Positions 8,665 to 18,562 of a stretch of DNA of 62,295 bases are shown in pieces. A model generated the notes under the pieces. It ran no database searches. It was not told the DNA's origin and was given only the letters and a program-made list of their open reading frames with translations. Position 1 is the stretch's first letter, and each line of letters opens with the position of its first letter. The stretch is from NCBI GenBank assembly GCA_014874485.1, contig JADBJK010000014.1, positions 1 to 62,295 on the forward strand, in the 5' to 3' direction. The DNA is from Chloroflexota bacterium (GTDB lineage Bacteria; Chloroflexota; Anaerolineae; DTLA01). Position numbers and translations under genes: made by a program.

Positions 8665-8858
8665 TCGGCATTCGGCGGTCAGCGGTCAGCGTTCAGCGAT
8701 CAGCGGTCAGCGACCAGCAGTCAGCGATCAGCGGTCAGCGACCAGCAGTCAGCGATCAGCGGTCAGCGATCAACCTTTAGCCATTGGCCATTGGCCATTG
8801 GCCTTTAGCCGTTCGCCTGCATGTTGGGCCAATGGCTAACGGCCAAAGGCTAATGGCT
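8665..8858. repeat. Short tandem and inverted repeats inside the valS leader
   Basis: From 8665 to about 8772 the sequence is built of imperfect 7-bp units (tcagcgg, tcagcga, ccagcag). It is followed by ccattggccattggcc-type repeats and an inverted counterpart ggccaatggctaacggcc up to 8858. A related motif (ccgttagcctttggccgttg) occurs near 16881. The block lies between the T-box terminator and the valS start, so it is transcribed in the read-through mRNA. Confidence 0.8.
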
Positions 8859-8861
8859 GTG

Positions 8862-8899
8862 AAAAACAAAAACCCCCTTCGCCACAAGGACGAAAGGGG
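8862..8899 (-). terminator. T-box intrinsic terminator
   Basis: On the minus strand cccctttcgtcc pairs with the gaaggggg side around the loop, with gtttttgttttt beyond (complement of 8862-8873). This is the regulated terminator of the valS T-box. Confidence 0.85.
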
Positions 8900-9131
8900 C
8901 AAGCCTTCCGCGGTACCACCTTGCTTCCAGCCGCGACGGAATCGCGGCGGACGCTCTTGGGCTGTAACGGGCTGACCCGGGGCCGCTTACTCCGCCATCG
9001 GTTCGGCGGCCCGACTCCCAGGCGACGTTCGGCGGGTTCCGCTGCGAGGGGCTTTCAGCCGGTGGCCCCTCTTCTCTACCAGCATCCGCCGCCTACTCCT
9101 CCTGTTCGGCGTCGTTCGGTTTCGGTTGTTG
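8862..9131 (-). promoter_or_regulatory. T-box riboswitch leader of valS
   Basis: The RNA (minus strand) contains the near-invariant T-box GGTGGTACCGCG (complement of 8909-8920), which base-pairs with the acceptor end of uncharged tRNA. It is followed by a terminator stem (8874-8899) and U-rich tract (8862-8872). Upstream lies a Stem I with an AGAGA-like bulge and a GGCTGAAAGCC distal loop. In the expected position, GAAC is followed by GTC (complement of 9024-9026), a valine codon and the likely specifier. A T-box lets stalled uncharged tRNA-Val favour the antiterminator and so raise valS transcription. Confidence 0.93.
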
Positions 9132-9136
9132 GGCGG

Positions 9137-9165
9137 ATTATAGCATGGGCGCGCGGGGGTGTCAA
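9137..9165 (-). promoter_or_regulatory. Consensus sigma-A promoter for valS
   Basis: Minus strand TTGACA (9160-9165), 17-bp spacer, TATAAT (9137-9142): a full consensus match. The predicted start is near 9130, just before the T-box leader. Confidence 0.9.
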
Positions 9166-9185
9166 ATGAGTCGGGCGCCTGGGTG

Positions 9186-9413
9186 GGGCGCATTTCAGTC
9201 TGGGGGCAAGGCTGCTGCAATGGGCAGCCTCTTTCGCCGCCTGACGTAGAGGGACGGGTCTGCTTGACCTCACCTAACCCCTCCCGCACCCTCCCCTTTC
9301 CTCTCCGCCCGCGGAGAGGAAAGAGGAGGGCCGGGGTGGGGATAGGTGAAGTAAATTCCGCTCAGCAACCTGACGACGTTCGGTCATTCTCGCGCCAAAA
9401 TTGAAATGCACCC
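9186..9413. mobile_element. 228-bp MITE-like element, copy A
   Basis: Ends are inverted repeats: GGGCGCATTTCAGTCTGG at the left and ATTGAAATGCACCC at the right (terminal consensus GGGTGCATTTC). The interior carries a long hairpin, ctcccctttcctctccgc pairing with gcggagaggaaagaggag, and the flanking blocks gacctcacctaacccctccc and ggggtggggataggtg. No coding capacity. Copy B at 49646 has the same length and close sequence; copy C at 38608 is truncated. It fills the gap between the divergent valS and dnaG promoters, with its right end 15 bp from the dnaG -35 box. No target duplication was evident. Confidence 0.82.
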
Positions 9414-9428
9414 CTACCGGCGCGGCGC

Positions 9429-9458
9429 TTGACAGCCGCGATGCCCTGCACGTATAAT
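9429..9458 (+). promoter_or_regulatory. Consensus sigma-A promoter for dnaG-sigA
   Basis: TTGACA (9429-9434), 18-bp spacer, TATAAT (9453-9458), ending 26 bp before the dnaG ATG. The 228-bp element ends 15 bp upstream of the -35 box. Confidence 0.88.
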
Positions 9459-9484
9459 CTGCGGGCGAAGGGAAGGGTCCGGTC

Positions 9485-11392
9485 ATGGGCGTGGTGGACG
9501 AGATCAAGAACCGCATAGACATTGTGGATTTCATCTCGGGCTATGTGGCGCTCAAGAAGGCGGGGCGCAACTACAAGGGCCTCTGCCCGTTCCATTCCGA
9601 GAAGACGCCGTCGTTCATCGTGTTCCCCGACTCGCAATCGTGGCACTGCTTTGGGGCGTGCGGGACCGGCGGGGACATCTTCACCTTCCTGATGAAGCGG
9701 GAGAACCTGGACTTCGGCGAGGCTCTGCGTATCCTGGCGGCGCGGGCCGGCGTCCAGTTGGAGCCGGTAACCCCCGCCAAGGCCGCCGAGCAGGAGCAGG
9801 AAGAGCGCCTGTTCGCCGTGAACGCCGCGGCGGCGGAGTACTTCCACGACCTGCTTGTCTCGTCGGCGCAGGCCGAGCACGCCCGCGCTTACCTGGAGAA
9901 GCGCGGCGTAACGCCGGAATCCTGGCGGGCGTTCCAGTTGGGCTACAGCCTCAACGACTGGCACGCCCTGCAGAACCACCTGCGCGGCAGGGGCTTCCGA
10001 CACGAGGACATCGCCGAGGTGGGCCTGATCATCCAGCGCGAGGGCGGCGAGGGGTACTACGACCGATTCCGGGGGCGTCTGATGTTCCCCATCCGCGACA
10101 TCCGCGGGCGTGTCATCGGCTTCGGCGGGCGCGTGCTGGACGCCTCCGAGCCCAAGTACATGAACTCGCCGCAGTCGCCCATCTTTGACAAGGGCAGCGT
10201 CCTGTACGGGATTGACCTGGCGCGTGGCCCCATCCGCTCGCTCAACCAGGTCATCATCGTGGAAGGGTACATGGATGTCATCATGGCCCACCAGCACGGC
10301 ATCGCCAACGTCGTCGCCTCTATGGGCACGGCGCTTACGGAGACGCAACTGCGCGCCTTGTCGCGGCTGACCAAGCGGTTTGCGCTGGCGCTGGACTCGG
10401 ACGCGGCGGGGAGCGCTGCCACGCTGCGAGGGCTGGAAACCGCCCGCGCCGCGCTGGACCGGGAAGTGAAGCCCGTGCCGGTGGGTCCCGGCCTGATTCG
10501 CTTTGAGTCCAGCCTCAAGGTGGACCTGCGCATCGTAATGCTACCGCCGGGCAAGGACCCGGATGAGATCATCCGCGAGAGCCGCGAGACCTGGGATGCA
10601 CTCCTGGCCCAGGCCATTCCGCTCGTGGACTACTACTTCCAAATCGTAACGGCCGAACTGGACCTCACCACCGCCAAAGGCAAGAGCGAGGCTGTCCAAC
10701 GCCTGAAGCCTGTCCTGCAGGACATCGGCGACCCCATCCAGCGCCAACATTACATCCAGCGCCTGGCCCGCCTGGTGCGCATAGACGAGCGCACGCTGGC
10801 GGAGGCGCTTGGATCGCCGGCCCGGGCCGCCAAGGCGCGGCCTCAGCCCGAAGGCGAAGTGCCGGTTCCGGGCCGCGCCGACCGCGCCACATACGAGGAC
10901 TACGTGCTGTATCTGATTTCGCGTTCCCCGGGCGTCGTGCCGTGGGTGGGTCAAGCCCTGGCCGATGCGGGACTGCAGCCGCCCCGGCCCGACGAGTTCC
11001 GCGACCCGCGGAGCCGCGCCATCCTGGAGCGCATCTGGGAGCCGCTGGCGTCCGAGAGCGCATCGTGGCCCGATATTCAGGGCGGCCTTCCGCAGATCAT
11101 GCAGGACCATCTGGCCGAACTCGCCCAGCGGATGGGCTCGCTGCCCCCGTTGCCCGATGAACAGGTGCGCGCCGAAGTCTTCCAGACCATCCTGCGCCTG
11201 CGCCAGCAGTACCTCAAGAGCGTGCTGGCGGACCTGCGTTTCCTGTGCCAGGATGCCGAGGAGCAGCACGATGAGGAAGCCCTGGCGCAGTACACCCTCG
11301 CCATCGGGCAGCACACCCAGGAACTGCGAGCCGTTCAGAAGGCCCTCGGCGCTCGGAACGAACAGCGCGCCCCTCTCTTCCAGCGCGAATGA
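9485..11392 (+). CDS. dnaG: DNA primase
   Basis: A 635-residue DnaG-type primase that makes RNA primers for replication. The N-terminal zinc-binding domain shows CPFHSEKTPSF and HCFGACGTGGD (CHC2 type). The central catalytic core has the Toprim glutamate in VIIVEGYMDVI and the metal aspartates in LALDSDAAG. A helical C-terminal domain (from about 440) would contact the DnaB helicase. ATG at 9485 follows a gggaaggg purine run. It is followed by sigA, the classical macromolecular-synthesis operon order, here without rpsU. Confidence 0.97.
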   Translation: MGVVDEIKNRIDIVDFISGYVALKKAGRNYKGLCPFHSEKTPSFIVFPDSQSWHCFGACGTGGDIFTFLMKRENLDFGEALRILAARAGVQLEPVTPAKAAEQEQEERLFAVNAAAAEYFHDLLVSSAQAEHARAYLEKRGVTPESWRAFQLGYSLNDWHALQNHLRGRGFRHEDIAEVGLIIQREGGEGYYDRFRGRLMFPIRDIRGRVIGFGGRVLDASEPKYMNSPQSPIFDKGSVLYGIDLARGPIRSLNQVIIVEGYMDVIMAHQHGIANVVASMGTALTETQLRALSRLTKRFALALDSDAAGSAATLRGLETARAALDREVKPVPVGPGLIRFESSLKVDLRIVMLPPGKDPDEIIRESRETWDALLAQAIPLVDYYFQIVTAELDLTTAKGKSEAVQRLKPVLQDIGDPIQRQHYIQRLARLVRIDERTLAEALGSPARAAKARPQPEGEVPVPGRADRATYEDYVLYLISRSPGVVPWVGQALADAGLQPPRPDEFRDPRSRAILERIWEPLASESASWPDIQGGLPQIMQDHLAELAQRMGSLPPLPDEQVRAEVFQTILRLRQQYLKSVLADLRFLCQDAEEQHDEEALAQYTLAIGQHTQELRAVQKALGARNEQRAPLFQRE

Positions 11393-11408
11393 TGCCCGCG
11401 GGTGGCAG

Positions 11409-11437
11409 TTGACAAGGCGCGCGTTTCGGTGAAAAAT
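11409..11437 (+). promoter_or_regulatory. Possible internal promoter for sigA
   Basis: TTGACA (11409-11414), 17-bp spacer, AAAAAT (11432-11437). The -35 is consensus and the -10 is poor (4 of 6). It would let sigA be transcribed apart from dnaG. Confidence 0.4.
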
Positions 11438-11473
11438 ACGTCCTGACCCAAGGAGACAGGAGACGGCCACATC

Positions 11474-12826
11474 ATGGACACGACCGAACTCGCTGGTGCA
11501 CCCAAACGCAAATCCCGGCGTGCGGCATCTTCAACGCCTGCGCGCGCGGGCCGTGGCGACTCCACTCGGAAAGACGTTTCCCCCGATGACGCGCCCGAAG
11601 AACTGGTCGTGGATGAGGAGATAGAATCCGAGGACGAGGAACTCACCGACCTCCTGGAAGCCGTGGAAGTTCCCCTGGACGAGGAGGAACTGGAGGAACT
11701 GGACCTGGAGGCCGAGGAGGACTTGGACCTCGCCGAGGCCGCCGATGCCTGGGAGGACATTGAGGCCGCCGGGGCTGAGGAGCGGCGTGTTCCGCTGCGG
11801 GCGCTGGTGGAGGTGTCCACAACGGACCTGGGCGGCGACCCCGTTCGGATGTACCTGAGCGAGATCGGGCAGGTTCCGCTCCTGTCCACCGCCCAGGAGG
11901 CGCGACTGGCGCGGAAAATCCAGAAGGGCGAGGAGGCCAAGCGGCGGCTGGAGGCCGAGAAGGACCAACTGACGCCGAAGGAACGCGCCAAACTGCGCCG
12001 TGCGGTCCGCGAAGGCGCGGCTGCCCGCCGCAAGTTGGTGGAGGCCAACCTGCGGCTGGTGGTCAGTGTCGCCAAGCGTTACCTGGGCCGGGGCCTGTCG
12101 CTGCTGGACCTCGTCCAGGAGGGCAACATGGGCCTCCTGCGGGCCGTGGAGAAGTTTGACCCCAGCATGGGGTACAAGTTCAGCACCTATGCCACCTGGT
12201 GGATCCGCCAGGCCATCAGCCGCTCCATTGCCGACCAGTCGCGGACCATCCGCATTCCCGTCCACATGATTGAGACGATCAATCGCCTGTTCCGCGCCTC
12301 GCAGGCGTTGCAGCAGGAACTGGGCCGCGAGCCGACGCCTGAGGAACTGGCCCTGGAGATGGGGTTCGTGGAGCCGGAGGATCGCGTCCGGATTGAGGAG
12401 GCGCTGGCCAACGGCGGCAAGATGGACAAGCACCTGGAGCGACGCCTGCGCCGCGCTGCCTTCCGCGTGCGTCGCATCCAGCGCATCGCCCAGGAGCCCA
12501 TGTCGCTGGAGGCTCCGATAGGCTCCGAGGACAGCAGTTACCTGGGGGATTTCATAGAGGATGACTCGCTGCCGGGGCCGGCCGATGCGGCCTCGCTGCA
12601 ACTCCTGCGCGAGCAGATGCACGAGATTCTGGGGGGACTTTCGGACCGCGAGCGGGAGGTGCTGGCGCTGCGCTTCGGGCTAGAGGACGGCCAGGGCCAT
12701 ACGCTGGAGGAGGTGGGCCAGCGGCTGGGTGTTACCCGCGAGCGCATTCGGCAGATTGAGTCCAAGGCGCTCCGCAAACTCCGCCACCCCATCCGCACGC
12801 GCAAGTTGAAGGACTACCTGGGGTAG
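11474..12826 (+). CDS. sigA: Primary sigma factor (sigma-70 / SigA)
   Basis: A 450-residue housekeeping sigma factor. A very acidic, low-complexity segment (about 35-100) replaces region 1.1. Region 1.2 begins near [11 protein letters not shown]; region 2 holds the core- and -10-binding block ([31 protein letters not shown]); region 3 follows IRIPVHMIE; region 4 ends with the -35-reading helix-turn-helix [20 protein letters not shown]. It lies 81 bp downstream of dnaG and probably reads the many TTGACA-17-TATAAT promoters seen in this window. Confidence 0.96.
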   Translation: MDTTELAGAPKRKSRRAASSTPARAGRGDSTRKDVSPDDAPEELVVDEEIESEDEELTDLLEAVEVPLDEEELEELDLEAEEDLDLAEAADAWEDIEAAGAEERRVPLRALVEVSTTDLGGDPVRMYLSEIGQVPLLSTAQEARLARKIQKGEEAKRRLEAEKDQLTPKERAKLRRAVREGAAARRKLVEANLRLVVSVAKRYLGRGLSLLDLVQEGNMGLLRAVEKFDPSMGYKFSTYATWWIRQAISRSIADQSRTIRIPVHMIETINRLFRASQALQQELGREPTPEELALEMGFVEPEDRVRIEEALANGGKMDKHLERRLRRAAFRVRRIQRIAQEPMSLEAPIGSEDSSYLGDFIEDDSLPGPADAASLQLLREQMHEILGGLSDREREVLALRFGLEDGQGHTLEEVGQRLGVTRERIRQIESKALRKLRHPIRTRKLKDYLG

Positions 12827-12868
12827 CCACGTCGCCCTTCGTGTGTGGCCAGCGCGATTAGCCCGGCG

Positions 12869-15800
12869 CTACGCATTCGCCGCGAGGTACTCCCGCAGGG
12901 CCTGGGACAGCCGCTCCACCTCGGCCTGCAAGCGGTCGGCGGCGGCGGGAGCCTCGTCCATGCGGCCCTCGTCGCCGATGTGCTCCACGTCCAGCGCCGC
13001 CTGGGCCGCGTCCTCGGCCCCGAAGTTGCGCGCCAAGCCCTTCAGCGTGTGGCCCGTGCGCTTGAGCAGGGCCGCGTCGCCCTCGGCGATGGCCTGCCGC
13101 ATCTGCGCCAGGAGATTCTGCGACTCCAACAGGAACATCTCCGCGATTTCGCGCAGCAAGTCCTCATCGCCGCCCGCGCGTTGCAACGCCACGTCCGGGC
13201 GGAACGCCGCCTCGGCACCCACAACCTGGTGCGGCGTGGGTTCCTGCGATTCCGCTTTCTCCTGCGGGCCGCCGGCAAGGCGCTCTATGATCTCCATCAG
13301 TTGCTCCACCCGCAGCGGCTTGGGAATGTAGTCGTCCATGCCCGCTGCCAGGCATCGCTCGCGGTCGCCCTTCATGGCGTGGGCGGTCATGGCCACGATG
13401 GGGATGTGCGTGCCCGTCTTCTTTTCGCGCTCGCGGATGGCCGCCGTGGCAGCGAATCCATCCATGACGGGCATCTCCACGTCCATGAGCACGATGTCAA
13501 ACGTATCGCGCTCCAGAGCGGCCAGCGCCTCCTGCCCGTTGTTGGCGACGGTAACGATGTGCCCGCGCTTCTCCAGCAGCCGCGTTGCCAGGCGTTGGTT
13601 CACCGGGTTGTCTTCCGCCAGCAGAACGCGCACCCGCTTGTGCATCTCGCGCAGGGTGTGCCGCGTAATCAAGGCAGGGGCCTTGGCCTCGCCTTCCTTG
13701 GGCGCCATGGCCGTGAGGATGGCGTCCAGCAACTCGGACTGCTTGACGGGCTTGATGAGGTACGCGGACACGCCCAGTTCGCGGCACCGCGCAGCGTCGC
13801 CTACCATTCCCGCCGAGGAGAGGATGATGACGCGCGTGCCGGCCAACGCCGCGTCGGCGCGTATCTGCTCTATCAGCATGAACCCGTCCATCTCGGGCAT
13901 GCGCACGTCGGTGATGACAAGGGGGAAGGGCGTGCCGCGCCGGATGGCATCCTGCATCATAGCCAGCGCCTGGCGTCCGTTTGCAGCCAAACTCGGGCGC
14001 AGCCCCCATGAGGCTAGCATGTCGTGCAGGATGCGGCGATTCGTCTCGTTGTCGTCCACCGCCAGGACGGACATCCCGCGGATGTCGCCCAGTTCGGCGG
14101 TGGGCCACACGCTCACGCCCTTCTGGATGCCGAACCGCGCCGTGAAGAAGAACGTGCTGCCGACGCCGACCTCGCTCTCCACCCAAATCTTGCCGCCCAT
14201 CATCTCCGCGAGGCGCGCGGAGATGGTGAGGCCCAGGCCGGTGCCGCCATACTGGCGCGTGGTGGAACTGTCGGCCTGGGTGAAGGCCTCAAAGATGGCC
14301 TGTTGGCGGTCGGGCGGGATGCCGATGCCGGTGTCGGCCACGGCGAATTGAAGCACGGCCTCGTCGTCGGTTTCCTCGGCGCACTCCACGAACAGGACAA
14401 CCTCGCCCTGCTCGGTGAACTTGATGGCGTTGCCCACCAGGTTGGCCACGATTTGGCGCAGGCGGCCCGGGTCGCCGATGAGCGCATCGGGCACGTGCGC
14501 TGGGATGTCCATTGCCAGTTCCAGCCCCTTGTTGTGCGCACGCACTGCCAGCGCCTTCATGGTGTCGCCCAGGCAGTCGCGCAGGCTGAAGGGGATGGAT
14601 TCCATGTCCAGTTTGCCCGCCTCAATCTTGGAGAAGTCCAGGATGTCGTTGAGGATGCGCAGCAGGGACTCGGCGGAGTTGCGCGCCATGGTGAGGTACT
14701 CCCGCTGCTCGGGCGTGAGTTCTGTGTCCAGCGCCAGTTCGGTCATGCCGATGATGCCGTTCATGGGGGTGCGGATTTCGTGGCTGATGTTGGCGAGGAA
14801 CTCGCTCTTGGCGCGGTTGGCAGCCTCGGCGGCCTCTTTTGCCGCGCGCAGTTCCTCCTGCACGCGCTTGCGCTCGGTGATGTCCTCCAGGCTGCCCTCG
14901 TAGTGCAGGGCGCGGCCCTCGGCGTCCCGTATCACGCGCACGTTGTCCAGCACCCAGATGACCGAGCCATCCTTGCGGCGCATGCGCTGCTCAAAGGCGC
15001 GCGCCACGCCCTCGCGCTCCAGGATTTCCTGCTGACGCTTGCGGTCGGCGGGGTCCACGTACACGTCGCTGGCGCTGACTCGCTGCAACTCCTCCATGCT
15101 GTCGTAGCCCAGCATCTCCAGCAGGGCGGGGTTGGCGTCCAGGATGCGCCCGTCGGGCGCGGTGCGGTACAGGCCGATGGGGATGTTGTCAAACAGGGCA
15201 CGGTAGCGGGCCTCGCTCTCGCGCAGGGCCTGCTCGGCGCGCTTGCGCTCGGTGATGTCGCGGAAGATGCCCCGCGTGGACACGGGCTTGCCGTTCTCCA
15301 TGCGGCAGGAGACGCTGCCCTCCACCGGGACCGCCCGTCCGTCCTTCGCCAGGAACAGAGCCTCCACGTTCACCGCCTGGCACCGCCCCGATGTCATGTC
15401 CCCGAACAAGCGCATGCAGTGGTCCATGGAGTCGGGGTGGATGATGTCGGGAAGGGTGAGGTTGGCAACCTCGGCCTCGGAGTATCCCAGGGACTCGCGC
15501 CACGCGCGGTTGACGTACAGGAACTTGCCTTGCGTGTCCACCATCTGAATCAGGTCTGTGGCGTTGTCCAGGAAGTCCTGGAGCCGCTCTTGGCTCTCGC
15601 GCAGGGCCTGCTCGGCACGCTTGCGCTCGGTGATGTCGACGTACACGGCCACGGCGCCGATGAAGTGCCCTTCCACGAGCACAGGCGCGCCGGCCACGAT
15701 GACGTCCACCGGCGTCCCGTCCTTGCGATAGCGCACCGTTTCGGTGGGCGGCACCGGCTCGCCGCTCATCACCTGGGCGGTGAGCGCCGTCGCCTCGGAA

Positions 15801-16750
15801 ACCGAATGGGCATTGGTGATGAGGTCATCCAGACTCTTGCCGATCACCTCATCCCGCGTGTAGCCGAAAAGGCGCTCGGCTCCCGCGTTCCACTCCGCGA
15901 CGCGTTGCTGGGCGTCCAGCGTTACGATGGCGTCGGGCGCTGCGGCCAGCACCGCCTCCAGGTACAGCCGCCGCTCGGCGATCTGCCGCTCGGCTTCCTT
16001 GCGCGCGGTAACGTCGCGGGCGATGCCCAGCACCAACGACTGCCCCTGTATCTTGACGGGGTAGGTGCGAATCTCGGCGACGACTTTGGTGCCATCCTTG
16101 CGCGTGAGGACGAATTCGTCGGGGCCAGTGGGCTGCCCCAGGAGATTGCGGGCCAGCAGCGCCGCGGCCTTGGGTATCTGCGACGGCGAGAGGAGTTTCA
16201 ACTTCAGGAAACTGCCGCCGATGAGTTCCTCGCGCTTGTAGCCCACCATCTCCTCGGCGGCGCGGTTGCCGTCCACGAAGATGCCCTTCATGTCGCTGAT
16301 GTAGTAGGCGTCGGGCGCGTGCTCAAACAGGATGCGCAGCCGCTCCTCCGAGGCTTTCAGCGCCTCCTCGGCCTGCTTGCGCTCGGTGATGTCCTCCACG
16401 ACGCCCTCGTAGTACAAAATCTTGCCGACATCGTCGCGGATGGCGCGGGCCGATTCCCGCACGAAGACGCGGCTTCCGTCGCGGCGCACCCATGACGTCT
16501 CCCAGCCCGCAATAAAGCCGTCGCGCTCCATGCGTTTCTTGAATTCGGCGCGGGAGTATTCGTCGCCGAAACTTTCTTTCTCCAGATTGCGGTGCATGAG
16601 TTCCTCGGGCGAGGCGTAGCCCAGCATACGGGCAAGGGCAGGGTTAGCCAACAGGACATGTCCGTCGGGCGTCGTGCGGTACACGCCGACGGGCAGGTTC
16701 TCAAACAGTGTGCGGTACTCGGTATCGCCAGTGGGATTAGAAACGCTCAT
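12869..16750 (-). CDS. Hybrid sensor histidine kinase with five PAS domains
   Basis: A 1293-residue soluble (no membrane helix) hybrid kinase. Order: five PAS/PAC repeats (about 10-120, 135-250, 260-375, 385-500 and 510-625), each followed by an ITERKRAE-type linker; HisKA with phospho-acceptor [10 protein letters not shown] (about 640-705); HATPase_c with N-box NLVGNAIKF and DTGIGIP; two receiver domains ([13 protein letters not shown] and [13 protein letters not shown], each with its Asp); and a C-terminal Hpt domain with HTLKG. The full phosphorelay is thus in one polypeptide. The ATG at 16750 is chosen for gcaggaggtc at correct spacing; the frame opens further upstream without one. No partner regulator or output gene lies next to it. 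Confidence 0.95.
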   Translation of the reverse strand: MSVSNPTGDTEYRTLFENLPVGVYRTTPDGHVLLANPALARMLGYASPEELMHRNLEKESFGDEYSRAEFKKRMERDGFIAGWETSWVRRDGSRVFVRESARAIRDDVGKILYYEGVVEDITERKQAEEALKASEERLRILFEHAPDAYYISDMKGIFVDGNRAAEEMVGYKREELIGGSFLKLKLLSPSQIPKAAALLARNLLGQPTGPDEFVLTRKDGTKVVAEIRTYPVKIQGQSLVLGIARDVTARKEAERQIAERRLYLEAVLAAAPDAIVTLDAQQRVAEWNAGAERLFGYTRDEVIGKSLDDLITNAHSVSEATALTAQVMSGEPVPPTETVRYRKDGTPVDVIVAGAPVLVEGHFIGAVAVYVDITERKRAEQALRESQERLQDFLDNATDLIQMVDTQGKFLYVNRAWRESLGYSEAEVANLTLPDIIHPDSMDHCMRLFGDMTSGRCQAVNVEALFLAKDGRAVPVEGSVSCRMENGKPVSTRGIFRDITERKRAEQALRESEARYRALFDNIPIGLYRTAPDGRILDANPALLEMLGYDSMEELQRVSASDVYVDPADRKRQQEILEREGVARAFEQRMRRKDGSVIWVLDNVRVIRDAEGRALHYEGSLEDITERKRVQEELRAAKEAAEAANRAKSEFLANISHEIRTPMNGIIGMTELALDTELTPEQREYLTMARNSAESLLRILNDILDFSKIEAGKLDMESIPFSLRDCLGDTMKALAVRAHNKGLELAMDIPAHVPDALIGDPGRLRQIVANLVGNAIKFTEQGEVVLFVECAEETDDEAVLQFAVADTGIGIPPDRQQAIFEAFTQADSSTTRQYGGTGLGLTISARLAEMMGGKIWVESEVGVGSTFFFTARFGIQKGVSVWPTAELGDIRGMSVLAVDDNETNRRILHDMLASWGLRPSLAANGRQALAMMQDAIRRGTPFPLVITDVRMPEMDGFMLIEQIRADAALAGTRVIILSSAGMVGDAARCRELGVSAYLIKPVKQSELLDAILTAMAPKEGEAKAPALITRHTLREMHKRVRVLLAEDNPVNQRLATRLLEKRGHIVTVANNGQEALAALERDTFDIVLMDVEMPVMDGFAATAAIREREKKTGTHIPIVAMTAHAMKGDRERCLAAGMDDYIPKPLRVEQLMEIIERLAGGPQEKAESQEPTPHQVVGAEAAFRPDVALQRAGGDEDLLREIAEMFLLESQNLLAQMRQAIAEGDAALLKRTGHTLKGLARNFGAEDAAQAALDVEHIGDEGRMDEAPAAADRLQAEVERLSQALREYLAANA

Positions 16751-16802
16751 GCACATGACCTCCTGCGGGCGGTGGTGTGCGTGGTCGCCCGCGTCGCGTG
16801 CA

Positions 16803-16831
16803 ATTCTACCCCATGCGCGGCCGAGGGGCAA
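16803..16831 (-). promoter_or_regulatory. Sigma-A promoter for the hybrid kinase
   Basis: Minus strand TTGCCC (16826-16831), 17-bp spacer, TAGAAT (16803-16808), about 50 bp upstream of the ATG. Confidence 0.6.
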
Positions 16832-16937
16832 ACCGCGCCGCACGGACGCCCACCTGTCTGCCCTTATCAACGCGGCGGTAAGCCGTTAGCCTTTGGCCGT
16901 TGGCTGTGAGACGTCGCCTGGCCACTGGGAGGCTGCC

Positions 16938-18455
16938 ATGCCCAACCGACATCGCCTGCGCCTGTACGCCTTGACGCGCATCCTGCGCCGCATAGACCTG
17001 TTCAGCCGCCACATCCTGGCGCGGCCTCTGCGCGCCTATCAACTGGCCCCCGCCCAGGCCATCGTGGACAGCGTGCTGCGCGGGCGCGGCCTGACGTTCG
17101 CCGTGATGATGAGCCGCCAGGCGGGCAAGAACGAACTGTCGGCCCAGATGGAGGCGTACCTGCTGGCGCTCCATTCGCGCGTCGGCGGGACGCTGGTCAA
17201 GGCCGCGCCGACCTTCGCGCCGCAGGCCGTTGTGAGCATGGAGCGCCTCGCGGCCCTGCTGGAGAACCCGCTGACGCGCGGGCACGTCGTCCGCGAGCAT
17301 GGCAATACCCTCACGCTGGGCAAGGCGCGCGCCGTGTTCCTGAGCGCCCACCCCGAGGCCAACGTCGTGGGCCAGACGGCCAGCATCCTGCTGGAGTGCG
17401 ACGAGGCGCAGGATGTGGACCCCGACAAGTGGGACAAGGAGTTCGCCCCCATGGGCGCGTCGGCCAACGTTACCACGGTGTTCTACGGCACGGCGTGGAC
17501 GCGCCACACCCTGCTGGCACGGGTGGTCCGCGAACTGCGCGCCCAAGAGGCCCGCGACGGGGTTCGCCGCGTGTTCCTCGTGCCCGCCGATGTAGTGGCT
17601 GCCGAACTGCCCGCCTACGCCGCGCACTTGGAGAAGGAGGTCGCGCGCCTGGGCCGTATGCACCCGCTCGTCCGCACGCAGTACTTCCTGGAGGAACTGG
17701 ACGCGGGCGCGGGGATGTTCCCGCCCGAGCGCCGCGCGCTGATGCAGGGCAGCCACCCGCCTCATCTGTCGCCTCAACCCGACTGCGCCTACGCTTTCCT
17801 GCTGGATTTCGGCGGGCCTGCGGCCTCTGCGCCGCGTGAGGATGGCGGGGACGGCGCAGGGGAGGCGTCGGGCGAGGGGCGTGCGCCCGATCACGACGCC
17901 ACCGCCCTCACCGTCGTTGCGGTGGACGCCGACGACGCCGTGGGCCTGCCCGTGTACCGCGTGGTGCACCGCAGGGCGTGGGTGGGCGTGGATCATCGCA
18001 CGCTGTACGGCCAGATTCGGGCGCTGGCCGAGGCATGGAACCCCGCGGCCATCGTGGCCGACGCCACGGGCGTGGGTGCGGGGCTGACCGACCTGCTGCG
18101 GTCCGCCCTGGGCGAGCGGGTCATCCCCATTGTGTTCACCGCCGCCAGGAAGTCCGACATCGGCTGGCGGTTCATGGTGGCCTGCGACGTGGGGCGGTTT
18201 CGGGATCATGCGGCCACGCTCCCGACTGGGCAGGGCGCGGGCGGGAGGCTGGCGGAACTGCAGCGGGAATTCTGGGCGCAGGTGGAGGCGGCGCAGGTGG
18301 AGTACCTGCCTGGCCCAGGACAGCGCATCCGCTGGGGCGTGCCCGAATCGGCGGGGCACGACGATTTGCTCGTGAGCGCCGCCCTGTGCGTGGTGCTGGA
18401 CGACGGCGGGTGGGGGTGCGGCGGGAGCGTGCTGGTGCCTCGCCGCCGACCATAG
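16938..18455 (+). CDS. Terminase large subunit-like ATPase/nuclease, lone gene
   Basis: A 505-residue protein with the two-domain plan of phage terminase large subunits. The ATPase domain has a Walker A-like SRQAGKNE, Walker B ILLECDEAQD and a coupling-type FYGTAWT. The C-terminal RNase H-like nuclease region has acidic clusters LLDFGG, IVADATGVGAGLTDLL and ESAGHDDLL. These correspond to the DNA-translocating motor and cleaving parts of headful packaging enzymes. ATG at 16938 with gggagg 6 nt upstream. No portal, capsid, integrase or small terminase gene is adjacent, so it is either a domesticated relic or a stand-alone gene of unknown role. A 35-residue low-complexity Gly/Glu insert lies near residue 300. 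Confidence 0.72.
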   Translation: MPNRHRLRLYALTRILRRIDLFSRHILARPLRAYQLAPAQAIVDSVLRGRGLTFAVMMSRQAGKNELSAQMEAYLLALHSRVGGTLVKAAPTFAPQAVVSMERLAALLENPLTRGHVVREHGNTLTLGKARAVFLSAHPEANVVGQTASILLECDEAQDVDPDKWDKEFAPMGASANVTTVFYGTAWTRHTLLARVVRELRAQEARDGVRRVFLVPADVVAAELPAYAAHLEKEVARLGRMHPLVRTQYFLEELDAGAGMFPPERRALMQGSHPPHLSPQPDCAYAFLLDFGGPAASAPREDGGDGAGEASGEGRAPDHDATALTVVAVDADDAVGLPVYRVVHRRAWVGVDHRTLYGQIRALAEAWNPAAIVADATGVGAGLTDLLRSALGERVIPIVFTAARKSDIGWRFMVACDVGRFRDHAATLPTGQGAGGRLAELQREFWAQVEAAQVEYLPGPGQRIRWGVPESAGHDDLLVSAALCVVLDDGGWGCGGSVLVPRRRP

Positions 18456-18465
18456 ATGCGGGGCA

Positions 18466-18494
18466 TTGACGGAGTGTGCCCGCTGCGCTATACT
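18466..18494 (+). promoter_or_regulatory. Sigma-A promoter for the SDR gene
   Basis: TTGACG (18466-18471), 17-bp spacer, TATACT (18489-18494), ending 68 bp before the ATG at 18563. Confidence 0.75.
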
Positions 18495-18562
18495 TCCTGC
18501 ACGCAACGCCTGCCACCATTGCATTCGGCCCGTGGGCATCGGGGCATGTTCAGGAGGTGCGT

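Noticed and set aside
14024-16495. 823-residue frame on the plus strand opposite the hybrid kinase
   Set aside because: Antisense shadow typical of high-GC coding DNA; its His/Gly/Leu-rich composition mirrors the kinase codons. The same applies to long antisense frames at 816-2921, 20786-22582, 30721-32247 and 35269-36951.
16938-18455. Prophage remnant
   Set aside because: Only the terminase-like gene was found; no integrase, portal, capsid, tail or attachment-site repeats in the flanking 10 kb.
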